DNA from: Phormidesmis sp963793445
Lineage (GTDB): Bacteria; Cyanobacteriota; Cyanobacteriia; Phormidesmidales; Phormidesmidaceae
Assembly: GCA_963793445.1 (NCBI GenBank)
Contig: CAWCAE010000006.1
Coordinates: 1-64,000, forward strand
Reading direction: 5' to 3'
DNA length: 64,000 bases
The position numbers and the translations under genes are program-made. Shown here piece by piece: positions 41,833 through 52,036 of this stretch (positions are counted from its first letter, which is position 1; every line of letters starts with the position of its first letter). The notes under the pieces are model-generated. The model ran no database searches. It was given only the letters and a program-made list of their open reading frames with translations, and had not been told where the DNA came from.

Positions 41833-42067
41833 GATCTAGGCCAGAGAATATTCACCTATGGACATGGTAAGCGAATCGGTTGATGAACACTTTGTCTTGC
41901 CCTGATTGTAGCGGGGTGCGATCGCTGCAATTTTAAGAAACGCATCGGCTCATGCATAAGCCGCAAGCATTCGCAGTATGGTTTTGAAGGGCCTTTACCT
42001 GATGTTCTTACGGGATACTTTCCTACCCAATATTTTTGCACCGCGTTATATAGGCGAACCTTAACAA

Positions 42068-44038
42068 ATGACAGACTCCAAGATTGAATCGGTATTGCAA
42101 GAGCAGCGAATTTTTGAGCCCTCTGCTGAGTTTTCTAAGCAGGCTCGCATACCTAGTATGGAGGCCTATCAAAAGCTCTACGACGAGGCGGCGGCAGATC
42201 CGGCAGCGTTTTGGGAAAAGCTGGCTGGAGAAGAGCTAAGCTGGTTTGAAAAATGGGAGACCGTACTTGACTGGCAGCCACCGTTTGCTAAGTGGTTTGT
42301 CGGTGGCAAAATCAACATCTCTTACAACTGCCTAGACCGCCATCTGACGACAAATAAGCGCGATAAGACGGCGCTAATTTGGGAAGGTGAGCCCGGTGAT
42401 TCGCGGCAGCTAACGTACGCTGAGCTGCACGCGGAAGTGTGTCAGATGGCAAATGTGCTGAAGGATATGGGCGTGAAAAAGGGCGATCGCGTTGGCCTCT
42501 ATATGCCGATGATTCCTGAAGCAGCGGTAGCGATGCTGGCTTGTGCCCGAATCGGCGCGGCGCATACAGTGATATTTGGTGGATTTAGCGCGGAAGCGCT
42601 GCGCGATCGCCTCAATGACGCCGAGGCCAAAGTTGTGATTACCGCAGACGGTGGCTTTCGCAAAGACAAGCCTATGGGCCTAAAGCCTGCTGTTGATGCG
42701 GCGCTCGACAACAATGCCGTGCCTTCCGTTAGCAGCGTGCTAGTCGTACAGCGTACCCAGCAAGAAGTGGGCTGGACAGAAGGGCGCGACGTGTGGTGGC
42801 ACGATGTGAAACCGTCTGCCGCTACTGACTGCCCTGCCGAACCGATGAATAGTGAAGATTTGCTCTTTATCCTCTACACCAGCGGCACCACCGGCAAGCC
42901 CAAAGGCGTCGTCCACACCACCGCGGGCTACAACCTCTATACCCACATGACCTTTAAGTGGACTTTCGATATCCAAGAAGAAGATGTGTACTGGTGCACT
43001 GCGGACGTGGGCTGGATTACGGGCCACAGCTATATCGTGTACGGACCGCTGTCTAACGGTGCGACGACGCTGATGTACGAGGGTGCGCCGCGTCCCTCTA
43101 ATCCAGGCGCTTTTTGGGATGTGGTGGAGAAGTATGGCGTCACCATCTTTTACACTGCGCCGACAGCGATTCGTGCCTTTATGAAAATGGGTGATGCAGA
43201 GCCGAATGCTCGCAATCTGTCTTCACTACGAATTTTGGGCACCGTCGGTGAGCCGATTAACCCTGAAGCCTGGATGTGGTATCGCAAGGTGATCGGCGGC
43301 GATCGCTGTCCGATTGTAGATACCTGGTGGCAGACTGAGACAGGTGGCTTTATGCTGACGCCTCTGCCGGGGGCGACGCCGACTAAGCCGGGTTCTGCGA
43401 CCAAGCCTTTTCCTGGCATTCTGGCGGATATAGTCGATGCTGAGGGCAATCCGGTCGGCGCGAATGAGGGTGGCTATTTAGTTGTAAAGCATCCTTGGCC
43501 GAGCATGATGCGCACCGTATATGGCGATGATGACAGATTCCGGCGGACGTATTGGGAGCATATTCCACCCAAAGACGGGAAGTATTTATACTTTGCTGGT
43601 GATGGTGCGCGTAAGGACGCAGATGGCTATTTCTGGGTGATGGGCCGCACGGATGATGTGCTCAATGTGTCGGGTCACCGGCTAGGGACAATGGAGATAG
43701 AGTCGGCGCTGGTGTCGCATCCTTCGGTGGCAGAGGCGGCGGTAGTCGGACGCAAGCACGATTTAAAGGGCGAGGACGTGTATGCGTTTGTGACGCTAGA
43801 AGGGACGTATTCAGCGAGCGATGAGCTAAAAGCTGATCTGAAGCAGCATGTGGTGAAGGAGATTGGTGCGATCGCTCGCCCCGGCGAAATTCAATTCACC
43901 GACGCCCTACCCAAAACTCGCTCTGGCAAAATCATTCGGCGATTTCTGCGCAACCTTGCTAGTGGCGAAGAAGTGGTTGGCGATGCGACCACAATGGAGG
44001 ATCAAAGCGTGCTAGACAAGCTAAGACAGGGCTCCTAG
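42068..44038 (+). CDS. acs: acetyl-CoA synthetase
   Basis: This 656-residue AMP-forming enzyme converts acetate, ATP and CoA to acetyl-CoA. It has the adenylate motif YTSGTTGKPKGVVHT near residue 271, TWWQTETGG, the GRTDDVLNVSGHRLG hinge and the C-terminal RSGKIIRRFLR with the lysine that is acetylated for regulation in this family. The length is normal. It is a single gene, followed by a strong hairpin shared with secA. Confidence 0.95.
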   Translation: MTDSKIESVLQEQRIFEPSAEFSKQARIPSMEAYQKLYDEAAADPAAFWEKLAGEELSWFEKWETVLDWQPPFAKWFVGGKINISYNCLDRHLTTNKRDKTALIWEGEPGDSRQLTYAELHAEVCQMANVLKDMGVKKGDRVGLYMPMIPEAAVAMLACARIGAAHTVIFGGFSAEALRDRLNDAEAKVVITADGGFRKDKPMGLKPAVDAALDNNAVPSVSSVLVVQRTQQEVGWTEGRDVWWHDVKPSAATDCPAEPMNSEDLLFILYTSGTTGKPKGVVHTTAGYNLYTHMTFKWTFDIQEEDVYWCTADVGWITGHSYIVYGPLSNGATTLMYEGAPRPSNPGAFWDVVEKYGVTIFYTAPTAIRAFMKMGDAEPNARNLSSLRILGTVGEPINPEAWMWYRKVIGGDRCPIVDTWWQTETGGFMLTPLPGATPTKPGSATKPFPGILADIVDAEGNPVGANEGGYLVVKHPWPSMMRTVYGDDDRFRRTYWEHIPPKDGKYLYFAGDGARKDADGYFWVMGRTDDVLNVSGHRLGTMEIESALVSHPSVAEAAVVGRKHDLKGEDVYAFVTLEGTYSASDELKADLKQHVVKEIGAIARPGEIQFTDALPKTRSGKIIRRFLRNLASGEEVVGDATTMEDQSVLDKLRQGS

Positions 44039-44055
44039 GCTGTCGCTCACTAGGC

Positions 44056-44097
44056 TTTTTCACTGGCTAGCGTTTGGTTAGAGCTAGCCAGTGAAAA
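44056..44097. terminator. perfect hairpin between the convergent acs and secA genes
   Basis: TTTTCACTGGCTAGC (from 44057) and GCTAGCCAGTGAAAA (44083-44097) form a perfect 15-bp stem with an 11-nt loop, central between both stop codons. There is no U-tract on either strand beyond the stem, so it may act as a transcript-end stabiliser rather than a classical terminator. Confidence 0.65.
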
Positions 44098-44112
44098 CAA
44101 CCGAATGATGCT

Positions 44113-46905
44113 CTACACTTTTTCAGACTGTTTTACCGCTGGCTGAGGCTGAGGCTGGAACTGGAAGAGGGTGTAAACAACGTTACGGCGGATGCCTGTC
44201 ATCATTTCTAAAAAGACTTCGTAGCCCTCACTCTTGTATTCGATTAGCGGATCTTTTTGACCATAGCCGCGCAGCCCGACTGTCTCACGCAAAGCATCCA
44301 TCTGCTGAAGGTGCTCGCGCCAGAGCGTGTCAATTTGCTGAAGGATAAAGAAGCGCTCAGCTTCGCGCATCAGGCCAGGCTTGAGCTGGTCCACCTGGGC
44401 CTCTTTGAGGTCGTAAGCGATGCGTACCTGCTCTGCTAGAAAGGTTTTCATCTCACCCATAGAGAGATTCTCTAGCTGCTCGGCGGTAAGATCAGAGAGT
44501 AAGTAGACAAACTCTTGCACTTTGCTCACCACGCTGCCCAAGTCCCATTCTTCTGAAGGCAGCTCTGGGTTGACATAGGCTTCGACAATGTCGTTCATGG
44601 TCTGCACGGCGTAGCCTAAAACGAGTTCTTTTAGCTCTTCGCCTTCTAGTACGCGGCGGCGCTCGGCGTAGATGGCGCGGCGCTGATTGTTCATGACTTC
44701 GTCGTACTCAAAGACCTGCTTACGAATGTCGTAGTAGTAGGTTTCAACTTTCTTTTGTGCGCCTTCGAGCGATCGCGTCAGCATCCCAGACTCAATCGGC
44801 ATGTCCTCTTCTACGCGAAAGGCATTCATTAAGCCCGCGACGCGATCGCCACCAAAGATTCGTAGCAGATTGTCTTCCAAGCTGAGGAAAAACTTAGTCG
44901 AACCCGGATCTCCCTGGCGGCCCGCTCGCCCCCTGAGCTGATTATCCACCCGGCGAGACTCATGCCGCTCTGTGCCAATGACGTGCAGTCCGCCTAGCTC
45001 AATCACCTGATCGTGTGCGGCAGAGGTAATCGCTTCGTACGCGTCAAGCACTTCGTTATAAACGTCGCGCAGTTTTTGAATTACTGGGTCGTCAGTCGGC
45101 GCTTTTTCGGCAGCGACAGCAATCTTGTCTTCTGCCGCTAGTTCAGAAAGGCTCTGCGCACCGTAGGTTTTAACCGCGAAATCCACAGCCGCTTTCAGGT
45201 TTGCCTGAGTTTCTGGCGAAAGATCAGTTGGGAAAATCTGAGGCGAAGCTTTCCAGGTCTTCTTTTTCTTCTTTCCTTCTGCAAAGCCCTGCGCCTGCTT
45301 AGCCTCTTTGGTGTTGGCTACTTGCGCGACAGCAAACTTGTCATCGTCTTCGGGTTTGACGATGCGCGGCATAAAGTACTCGCGCACTTTGAGCCTAGCC
45401 ATGTAGTCGGCGTTACCGCCCAAGATAATATCGGTGCCACGTCCGGCCATGTTGGTGGCAATCGTAACCGAGCCGCTGCGGCCTGCCTGGGCAACAATTT
45501 CTGACTCGCGCTCTACGTTCTCAGGCTTAGCATTGAGTAAATTGTGTTCGACTTTTAGATCGCTGAGCAGTAGTGAAAGGACTTCAGACTTTTCAACGCT
45601 GGTGGTGCCAACTAGAACGGGGCGACCCGTTTCATGCATAGCGGCACATTCTTGGGCGATCGCATTCCACTTGGCATTCTCAGTTTTGTACACCACGTCT
45701 GGCAAATCGCGCCGCTGCGAAGGCCGATTGGTCGGAATAATCGTCACTTCTAGCTTGTAAATCTTTTCAAACTCAGCTTCTTCTGTCTTTGCCGTTCCGG
45801 TCATCCCAGAAAGCTTTGGATACAGCAAAAAGAAGTTTTGGTAGGTAATCGAAGCCAGCGTCTGCGTTTCTGGCTGGATATCGACATGCTCTTTAGCCTC
45901 AATGGCCTGGTGTAAGCCATCGCTCCAGCGGCGACCTGCCATGACTCGGCCTGTAAACTCATCGACAATGACAATCTCGCCATTACGCACGATGTAGTTC
46001 ACATCTTTGATAAATAGCTCTTTGGCCTTGATGGCATTGAAAACATAGTGCGCCCAAGGATCTTTCGGGTCGAAAAGATCGGTTACGTTCAGTAGGGTCT
46101 CCGCTTTCTCAAACCCCTCATCAGTGAGCAACACGTTACGCGCTTTCTCATCGACTTCGTAATCAACCTCATCGCCTTCTAGCTGCGTGGCGACTTCTGC
46201 AGCCTTTTGATACTTTTCGCCAGGTCGCTCCACCTGACCTGAAATAATCAGCGGCGTCCGCGCCTCATCTACCAAAATAGAATCGACCTCGTCAATGATG
46301 CAAAAGTTGAAGGGTCGCTGCACCACATCTGCCATTTGCGTGCTCATGTTGTCACGCAAATAGTCAAAGCCAAACTCGCTGTTTGTGCCGTAGGTAATAT
46401 CGCAGGCGTAGTTCTTCTTGCGCTCTTTGGGACTCATGCCCTGCTGAATCAGGCCGACGCTCAGCCCGAGAAAGCGGTGAACCTGCCCCATCCACTCAGC
46501 GTCACGGCGAGCGAGGTAGTCGTTGACAGTAACGATGTGAACGCCCTTTCCAGATACCGCGTTGAGGTAGGCCGGCAGGGTAGAAACCAGGGTCTTTCCT
46601 TCACCCGTTTTCATCTCGGCAATTTGGCCATCGTGCAAGACCATCCCGCCAAGCAACTGCACGTCGTAGTGGCGCATGCCTAAGACACGCTTGCCTGCTT
46701 CGCGCACAACGGCAAAGGCTTCTGTCAAAATATCGTCGAGGTCTTCGCCGTCTTTTAGGCGCGCTCTGAACTCCTCAGTTTTGGCCGTGAGTGCCTCGTC
46801 AGAAAGGGCCTGAATCTCTTCTTCAAGCAGGTTCACCTCTTTGATATCGGGCTGATATCGCTTGAGCTTACGAGTATTAGGATCACCTAGAAGTTTTTTT
46901 AGCAT
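44113..46905 (-). CDS. secA: preprotein translocase subunit SecA
   Basis: SecA is the ATPase motor of the Sec translocon in plasma and thylakoid membranes. The 930-residue protein has Walker A (MKTGEGKTLV), Walker B (IDEVDSILVDEARTPL), TNMAGRGTDI and the RGRAGRQGDPG region. The ATG at 46905 (MLKKLLGDPNTRKLKRYQP) is the standard start; a TTG 12 bp upstream is in frame. The zinc-binding C-terminal peptide of E. coli SecA is absent and the protein ends in a Gln/Pro repeat and KQSEKV. An Ala/Lys-rich insert (near residues 535-560) is larger than in E. coli. Confidence 0.96.
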   Translation of the reverse strand: MLKKLLGDPNTRKLKRYQPDIKEVNLLEEEIQALSDEALTAKTEEFRARLKDGEDLDDILTEAFAVVREAGKRVLGMRHYDVQLLGGMVLHDGQIAEMKTGEGKTLVSTLPAYLNAVSGKGVHIVTVNDYLARRDAEWMGQVHRFLGLSVGLIQQGMSPKERKKNYACDITYGTNSEFGFDYLRDNMSTQMADVVQRPFNFCIIDEVDSILVDEARTPLIISGQVERPGEKYQKAAEVATQLEGDEVDYEVDEKARNVLLTDEGFEKAETLLNVTDLFDPKDPWAHYVFNAIKAKELFIKDVNYIVRNGEIVIVDEFTGRVMAGRRWSDGLHQAIEAKEHVDIQPETQTLASITYQNFFLLYPKLSGMTGTAKTEEAEFEKIYKLEVTIIPTNRPSQRRDLPDVVYKTENAKWNAIAQECAAMHETGRPVLVGTTSVEKSEVLSLLLSDLKVEHNLLNAKPENVERESEIVAQAGRSGSVTIATNMAGRGTDIILGGNADYMARLKVREYFMPRIVKPEDDDKFAVAQVANTKEAKQAQGFAEGKKKKKTWKASPQIFPTDLSPETQANLKAAVDFAVKTYGAQSLSELAAEDKIAVAAEKAPTDDPVIQKLRDVYNEVLDAYEAITSAAHDQVIELGGLHVIGTERHESRRVDNQLRGRAGRQGDPGSTKFFLSLEDNLLRIFGGDRVAGLMNAFRVEEDMPIESGMLTRSLEGAQKKVETYYYDIRKQVFEYDEVMNNQRRAIYAERRRVLEGEELKELVLGYAVQTMNDIVEAYVNPELPSEEWDLGSVVSKVQEFVYLLSDLTAEQLENLSMGEMKTFLAEQVRIAYDLKEAQVDQLKPGLMREAERFFILQQIDTLWREHLQQMDALRETVGLRGYGQKDPLIEYKSEGYEVFLEMMTGIRRNVVYTLFQFQPQPQPAVKQSEKV

Positions 46906-47148
46906 GTCAGGCCACAAAGGAACGAGCAGAAAGGAATGAGTCGTAAATACAATTGTATCTAATCTTATACGGATAGCAGGTGCTCTAGGGGCGCACGTCG
47001 AAAGAATCAGTGCATGCCACAGGTGCTATCTAAGTGATCGGGCGCGTTTTTGACTATTTCGAGCCATCTACGGAGATAAAATGGCGAAAGCCATCGCCTC
47101 TTGACCGTCTCTTTTTAGTGATTTCTTAGCCCAAACCGTCTGGCATAA

Positions 47149-47637
47149 CTATTCTGGGCTGTAGTTTTGCTCGCCTGCTAGGGCATGGCAGCTTAGGCAG
47201 CTATCGAGGTTGAGCGGTTGCGGCAGCGACACATCGGGATGCAGCGCTTGAAAATAGGCAGAGTCTTTGAGCCGGTAGGGCAAGAAACGGTCGTCTAGCC
47301 GGGGACGCGAGTAGGTTTGCAGATAGTTCAGCATGAGCTGCTGATCGAACTGGGTGAGGGGTGCTAGCGTAATGCCGTAGTGAGCCGGATCAGTGACAAG
47401 CCCTTGCCAGGTTTCGATGGGCAGCACTGCTGGTGGCAGGGCGACATGGCAGGTGGCGCACTGCTCTATGTAGACAGCGTAGCCAGTTTCGTAGCGAGCA
47501 TCGACAGGATCGACCATGCCGTAGGGCGTATCCACTGCCTGAGCAAGGCTAATGCCTAGAAAGCCAATGAGCCCGACTGTCGACAACCCTAGCAGTAGCC
47601 TCTGTAGGAATCGCTGTGCTTTTTGCTTAAGAGGCAT
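47149..47637 (-). CDS. exported diheme cytochrome c
   Basis: The 162-residue protein has a signal peptide (LLLGLSTVGLIGFLGISLAQA) and two heme-attachment motifs, CATCH (Cys60-His64) and CLSCH (Cys147-His151). The spacing and the ending fit the DHC family of diheme cytochromes found in cyanobacteria. It would work in electron transfer in the periplasm or thylakoid lumen; partners are unknown. It is a single gene with 230 bp to secA. Confidence 0.88.
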   Translation of the reverse strand: MPLKQKAQRFLQRLLLGLSTVGLIGFLGISLAQAVDTPYGMVDPVDARYETGYAVYIEQCATCHVALPPAVLPIETWQGLVTDPAHYGITLAPLTQFDQQLMLNYLQTYSRPRLDDRFLPYRLKDSAYFQALHPDVSLPQPLNLDSCLSCHALAGEQNYSPE

Positions 47638-47830
47638 CTAGATATTCCTGAAGAGAGAAGAATAGAACAAATGAAAACAGAAATCGAGAAAACGCATCTT
47701 GAGCGACAGTGCGTGTGCGGGACTAATGTCATGATAAGACGACCAATGTACAGGTTAATTAGGCCGTAGATGAGTTATGGCGATTATCCTGATGAACGTA
47801 AAGGATGTTATTTCCGGGATACTTTAATCA

Positions 47831-48319
47831 ATGGATAGTCGGCATATTCAGTTTCGCTATACATCTGTTTTTACCCCAAATCAGCTCAATCAGCTCTGTG
47901 AGCTGTTTGTAGCAGCCGCTTTTTGGGCTAAGGACCGACGGCCAGACGAAATGGAACGGGCGATCGCACACAGCAACCCAGTCGTCACCGCCTGGGATAA
48001 CGGTCGGCTGATTGGCTTTTCCCGCGCTACTTCTGACGGCTTGTTTCGCGCCACGATTTGGGACGTTGTGCTGCATCCAGACTATCAAGGCTCAGGCTTA
48101 GGTCGCAGACTGGTTGAAACGCTAATTGCCCACCCCCACATGAATCAGGTAGAGCGGACGTACCTGATGACGACGCATAAGCAGAGCTTTTATGAGCGAA
48201 TTGGCTTCGAGCAGAACAGTACAACAACGATGGTGCTGTATAACAAGCCGCTGGGCGAGTGCTTGCTAGAGCCGCCAGAAAAGAAAACCGTAGATGTTTC
48301 GGCAGATGCTTCGGTGTAG
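47831..48319 (+). CDS. GNAT family N-acetyltransferase
   Basis: This 162-residue acetyltransferase carries the acetyl-CoA loop as GSGLGRRLV in the segment WDVVLHPDYQGSGLGRRLVETLI, and a C-terminal YERIGFEQNSTTTMVLYNKPL. It looks like the single-domain GNAT type common in cyanobacterial genomes; the acceptor is unknown. The end of the gene has a 12-bp duplication (48293-48316) immediately before the stop (DVSADASV). The start is an ATG at 47831. Confidence 0.88.
   Translation: MDSRHIQFRYTSVFTPNQLNQLCELFVAAAFWAKDRRPDEMERAIAHSNPVVTAWDNGRLIGFSRATSDGLFRATIWDVVLHPDYQGSGLGRRLVETLIAHPHMNQVERTYLMTTHKQSFYERIGFEQNSTTTMVLYNKPLGECLLEPPEKKTVDVSADASV
48293..48316 (+). repeat. 12-bp tandem duplication directly before a stop codon
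   Basis: GATGTTTCGGCA (48293-48304) and GATGCTTCGGTG (48305-48316) are followed at once by TAG. Confidence 0.9.
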
Positions 48320-48445
48320 GTGATCATATGGCGGAAGGGATGCTAGCGATCGCACAGCCAGGCTTCTGTAACTACAGAGTTTAGGCTCTGTCAATAGGCG
48401 AAAAAGCGATAAATGAACGCAGCTTTCTAAACTGCGCCCCAACAT

Positions 48446-48481
48446 AAAAGCCCACCTCGGTTGATACCAAGGTGGGCTTTT
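48446..48481. terminator. bidirectional rho-independent terminator (GNAT / dnaK)
   Basis: AAAAGCCCACCT and AGGTGGGCTTTT pair over 12 bp around a 12-nt loop, with T-runs within the stem ends on both strands. It lies between the plus-strand GNAT gene and the minus-strand dnaK gene. Confidence 0.88.
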
Positions 48482-48539
48482 AGTCATGCGTTAAACACAA
48501 CGTGCTGAAGGCGCTAGCGCTAAGCGCTTGCCGACAGGC

Positions 48540-50462
48540 TTACTGATTGTTATCTGTTTCAGAGAATTCGGCGTCAATGACGTCGTCTTCACCACTAGAA
48601 GTGCTGCTGTCAGCATCCACGTCATCCGCCGTAGCAGCTTCAGCGCCTTCAGCAGCTTCAGCACCCTGCTGATAGAGATTGCTACTGAGGGCATAGAGAC
48701 CTTGCTGCAAAGCCTCCATAGTGGACTTGATCTTGTCATTGTCCTCTTCAGAAAGCGCTTCTTTAAGATCCTTGATTTGGCCTTCTATCTTTTCTTTGTC
48801 TGCCGCAGGCACCTTGTCACCTAGCTCCTCAAGCTGCTTTTCAGCCTGGTAAGCCAAAGAATCGGCCTGGTTCTTGGTGTCGATAGCTTCGCGACGAGCC
48901 TTATCGGCATCGGCGTTAGTCTCAGCATCGCGAACCATTTGATCGACTTCAGTATCAGAGAGCGTCGAAGCACCTGTGATGCTAATAGACTGCTCTTTAC
49001 CTGATCCCTTGTCCTTGGCGGTAACGTTCAAGATACCGTTAGCATCAATGTCGAAAATAACTTCAATTTGAGGAACGCCGCGCTGAGCCGGTGGAATACC
49101 GTCTAGACGAAACGTTCCCAAGCTCTTGTTGTCGTTAGACATCTCGCGCTCACCTTGAAGCACGTGGATTTCTACGTTGGTTTGGCCATCTACCGCAGTC
49201 GAGAAGACCTCAGACTTTTTGGTTGGAATAGTGGTGTTGCGGTTGATTAGCTTAGTCATGACACCACCTAGGGTTTCGACACCCAAAGAGAGCGGCGTAA
49301 CGTCGAGCAGCAGGATATCTTTGACTTCACCCGCCAAGACGCCACCTTGAATAGCCGCGCCAATAGCAACAACCTCATCAGGGTTAACGGTTTGGTTGGG
49401 CTCTTTGTCTAGAATGCGCTGAACGAGGTTCTGAACCGCCGGAATGCGAGTAGAGCCACCTACTAGTACGACTTCATCAATGTCGCTCTTGCCGAGCTTG
49501 GCATCTTTGAGTGCGGTTTCTACCGGCACACCACAGCGCTTGATTAGATCGGCGCACAGCTCTTCAAACTTAGCGCGAGTAATCGTAGTATCTAAGTGCT
49601 TAGGCCCGTCTTGCGTAGCTGTGATAAAGGGCAGGTTAACTTCTGCTTGAGTTACGCTAGAAAGCTCAATTTTAGCTTTCTCAGCGGCTTCGGTTAAGCG
49701 CTGAAGGGCCTGCTTGTCTTTGCGCAGGTCAATGCCTTCTGCTTTTTGGAACTCTTCAGCTAGGTAGTCAACCAGCTTTTTATCAAAGTCGTCGCCACCT
49801 AAGTGCGTATCACCTGAGGTAGAAAGTACTTCGAAAACACCGTCACCAACTTCCAAGATGGAAACGTCGAAGGTACCGCCACCTAAGTCAAAAACAAGGA
49901 TAGTTTCGTTGCTTTTTTTGTCCAAGCCGTAGGCAAGGGCCGCCGCCGTTGGCTCGTTGATGATGCGCAGAACTTCTACGCCTGCGATTTTACCTGCGTC
50001 TTTGGTGGCCTGACGCTGTGAATCGTTAAAGTAAGCAGGGACGGTAATGACAGCCTGCGTTACCTTCTCGCCGAGATATTTGCTGGCGTCGTCTACCAGC
50101 TTGCGCAAAACCTGCGCAGAGATTTCTTCGGGTGCGTATTGCTTACCGTCAGATGTCTCAATTTTGACGTTGCCGCCAACTTTTGCAATTTTGTAAGGGA
50201 CTTCGCTAGACTCATTATTGACTTCGTCGTACTGACGACCAATAAATCGTTTGACAGAGTACAGCGTATTTTCAGGGTTCATGACCGCCTGACGCTTAGC
50301 GATTTGGCCGACTAGGCGCTCGCCCTCTTTTTTGGCATAGGCAACTACAGAAGGGGTTGTGCGAAAGCCTTCGGCGTTGGCAATAACGCTGGGCTTACCC
50401 CCTTCCATTACGGCCACAACCGAGTTGGTTGTCCCAAGGTCAATTCCTACAACTTTTCCCAT
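48540..50462 (-). CDS. dnaK: molecular chaperone DnaK (Hsp70)
   Basis: The 640-residue protein has the GIDLGTTNSVVAVMEGG phosphate loop, VITVPAYFNDSQRQATKDAG, the LVFDLGGGTFDVS loop, the VGGSTRIPAVQ segment, the peptide-binding domain (DVTPLSLGVETLGG) and the C-terminal acidic EEDVIDAEF-type end. It is the ATP-driven folding chaperone. The Ala/Glu-rich stretch before the tail has short in-frame repeats. GGAG lies upstream of the ATG. No CIRCE element was noticed in the 250-bp upstream gap. Confidence 0.97.
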   Translation of the reverse strand: MGKVVGIDLGTTNSVVAVMEGGKPSVIANAEGFRTTPSVVAYAKKEGERLVGQIAKRQAVMNPENTLYSVKRFIGRQYDEVNNESSEVPYKIAKVGGNVKIETSDGKQYAPEEISAQVLRKLVDDASKYLGEKVTQAVITVPAYFNDSQRQATKDAGKIAGVEVLRIINEPTAAALAYGLDKKSNETILVFDLGGGTFDVSILEVGDGVFEVLSTSGDTHLGGDDFDKKLVDYLAEEFQKAEGIDLRKDKQALQRLTEAAEKAKIELSSVTQAEVNLPFITATQDGPKHLDTTITRAKFEELCADLIKRCGVPVETALKDAKLGKSDIDEVVLVGGSTRIPAVQNLVQRILDKEPNQTVNPDEVVAIGAAIQGGVLAGEVKDILLLDVTPLSLGVETLGGVMTKLINRNTTIPTKKSEVFSTAVDGQTNVEIHVLQGEREMSNDNKSLGTFRLDGIPPAQRGVPQIEVIFDIDANGILNVTAKDKGSGKEQSISITGASTLSDTEVDQMVRDAETNADADKARREAIDTKNQADSLAYQAEKQLEELGDKVPAADKEKIEGQIKDLKEALSEEDNDKIKSTMEALQQGLYALSSNLYQQGAEAAEGAEAATADDVDADSSTSSGEDDVIDAEFSETDNNQ

Positions 50463-50712
50463 GTGATTGCTCCGAGTGGAATAACGAATAATGTGTTCAA
50501 AAGGTTATTCCTATAGTGCTCAATGGGAGGGGGTTTACTGAAGGGGGGGTTACCGAACAGCAGGCTTCGGCTTGGTGCTGTTTGCTTAAGCAGGCGGTTT
50601 TACTCGGAGCAGATGGCCATGATAAATGCACCCGCGTTCAAGCTCGTTTTACCCCGGCGTAACCAAAGGTAAGGTATAGCAAAGCTCCAACAGTGGCGTT
50701 GCTGAGGAGAAG

Positions 50713-52005
50713 CTACGCCATTACTGCCACCGTATCCTCTTCTATCAATGGCTCATCTTGCGCAGCAAAGTACAGGTTGAGATTGGCGACTGCGAGCGGA
50801 GAAGCCTTGCTTAAATTTTGAGGGCTAAATGCGGCTAGAGATTCTAGCATTGCTCTTTGAGCAATATACTCCTCTCCTTGTCGCCGAGCTTCTAAGTCGA
50901 ACGAGTAGACGAGGCTTTCGTATAAGGCTGCGGGTACAAAGTTTGATTTAGCGTTTTCGTAGAAAGCATATTCTGCTGGCCGATCGTTGGCTCGAGCCTC
51001 GTTACTACAATCTTCTGTGGCAGCAACATCTTCGCTCTCAATACTTTCATCCTCTGTGAATGCCTTGAGCTGCTTCACTTCCTCTCTAGAAAGTGTTTGA
51101 GTCCATTCGACCCGGTTTTTCCACGCCTCAATAGCGACTAAATCGTGATCGTGGATTCTGGTGAGTTCTGGAAATAAAAAGTCTAGTTCGTCAGTGGTTT
51201 CGATTTTATCTAGGGTAACGGAAACATCTTTGCGAATAGTTGTGTTTAGGTCGGTGAGGCGATCGCACACGGTCTGCCATTCGCCTTGCAGTTCATAGGT
51301 CATTGCGATCGCCTGCTCAATGGCCCATACACATTCGCGACGACGAATGTACGCCACCGAACTAATACCGCCCATGATCTGGCCATTGTCATAATCAGAC
51401 AAAGCCTGAAACATCATGCTTCTAGCCGCTTTAATCTCATCATGGCGTGCGCTCAAGTCTTGCATGGTCACCGCAGAGCCGAGCCGGTTCAACGCCTTAT
51501 CAAATAGGCCATAAGCCCTCGCTAAAATCGTACGGTGAGCCCTGAACTCTACATCTTCCGATACATGTTGAATGTGCTCAATTAGCTCAGTACCTTGATC
51601 TGCAAATACCTGCTTGAGGTCAATAAATCCCTCTTTGACCTCGACGCGCATTTGCCGCACGTCCTTTCTCAGCTTGAGCGTTTGCCATAGGTTTACAGCG
51701 GATAGTGCCGCAACGCCTACGACGCCTACGCCAATTACAGCCGTGGTTGCCTGCAATGTTGCTACAGATGCCGAAAGTGCCTTGATTCCTTGAAGTGCTT
51801 TGTGCCCCTGATATAGTTGACCAGCGCCCATAGCCATTGAAGGAATAGCCGTTAGCGGATTAAGCCCCATGCCAATTGCGTGCGCGGCAAATTGACCTGT
51901 TGCTGCGTCTCGAACCATTCCTATCGGAACACCCGCCGCTGTCTCAACTGGAATGTATTTTCCAGCAGCAATTCCCAACTTCACTAAGGGCGAAAAATCG
52001 TACAT
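50713..52005 (-). CDS. membrane-associated protein of a dynamin/nuclease-like cluster, function unknown
   Basis: The 430-residue product starts with an Ala/Gly-rich region (residues 1-85) and has one likely membrane helix at about 86-108 (TTAVIGVGVVGVAALSAVNLW). Two long helical segments follow (about 110-200), then an acidic, Ser-rich stretch near 325-345 and a C-terminal helical part. I recognise no family. It begins 31 bp after the dynamin gene on the same strand, so the two are probably one operon, and it may anchor or modulate the GTPase. HIP1 sites near 51260 and 51304 suggest long residence in this genome. Confidence 0.65.
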   Translation of the reverse strand: MYDFSPLVKLGIAAGKYIPVETAAGVPIGMVRDAATGQFAAHAIGMGLNPLTAIPSMAMGAGQLYQGHKALQGIKALSASVATLQATTAVIGVGVVGVAALSAVNLWQTLKLRKDVRQMRVEVKEGFIDLKQVFADQGTELIEHIQHVSEDVEFRAHRTILARAYGLFDKALNRLGSAVTMQDLSARHDEIKAARSMMFQALSDYDNGQIMGGISSVAYIRRRECVWAIEQAIAMTYELQGEWQTVCDRLTDLNTTIRKDVSVTLDKIETTDELDFLFPELTRIHDHDLVAIEAWKNRVEWTQTLSREEVKQLKAFTEDESIESEDVAATEDCSNEARANDRPAEYAFYENAKSNFVPAALYESLVYSFDLEARRQGEEYIAQRAMLESLAAFSPQNLSKASPLAVANLNLYFAAQDEPLIEEDTVAVMA

Positions 52006-52036
52006 GGCTATAATTCCTTCTATAAACTGATCTGCT

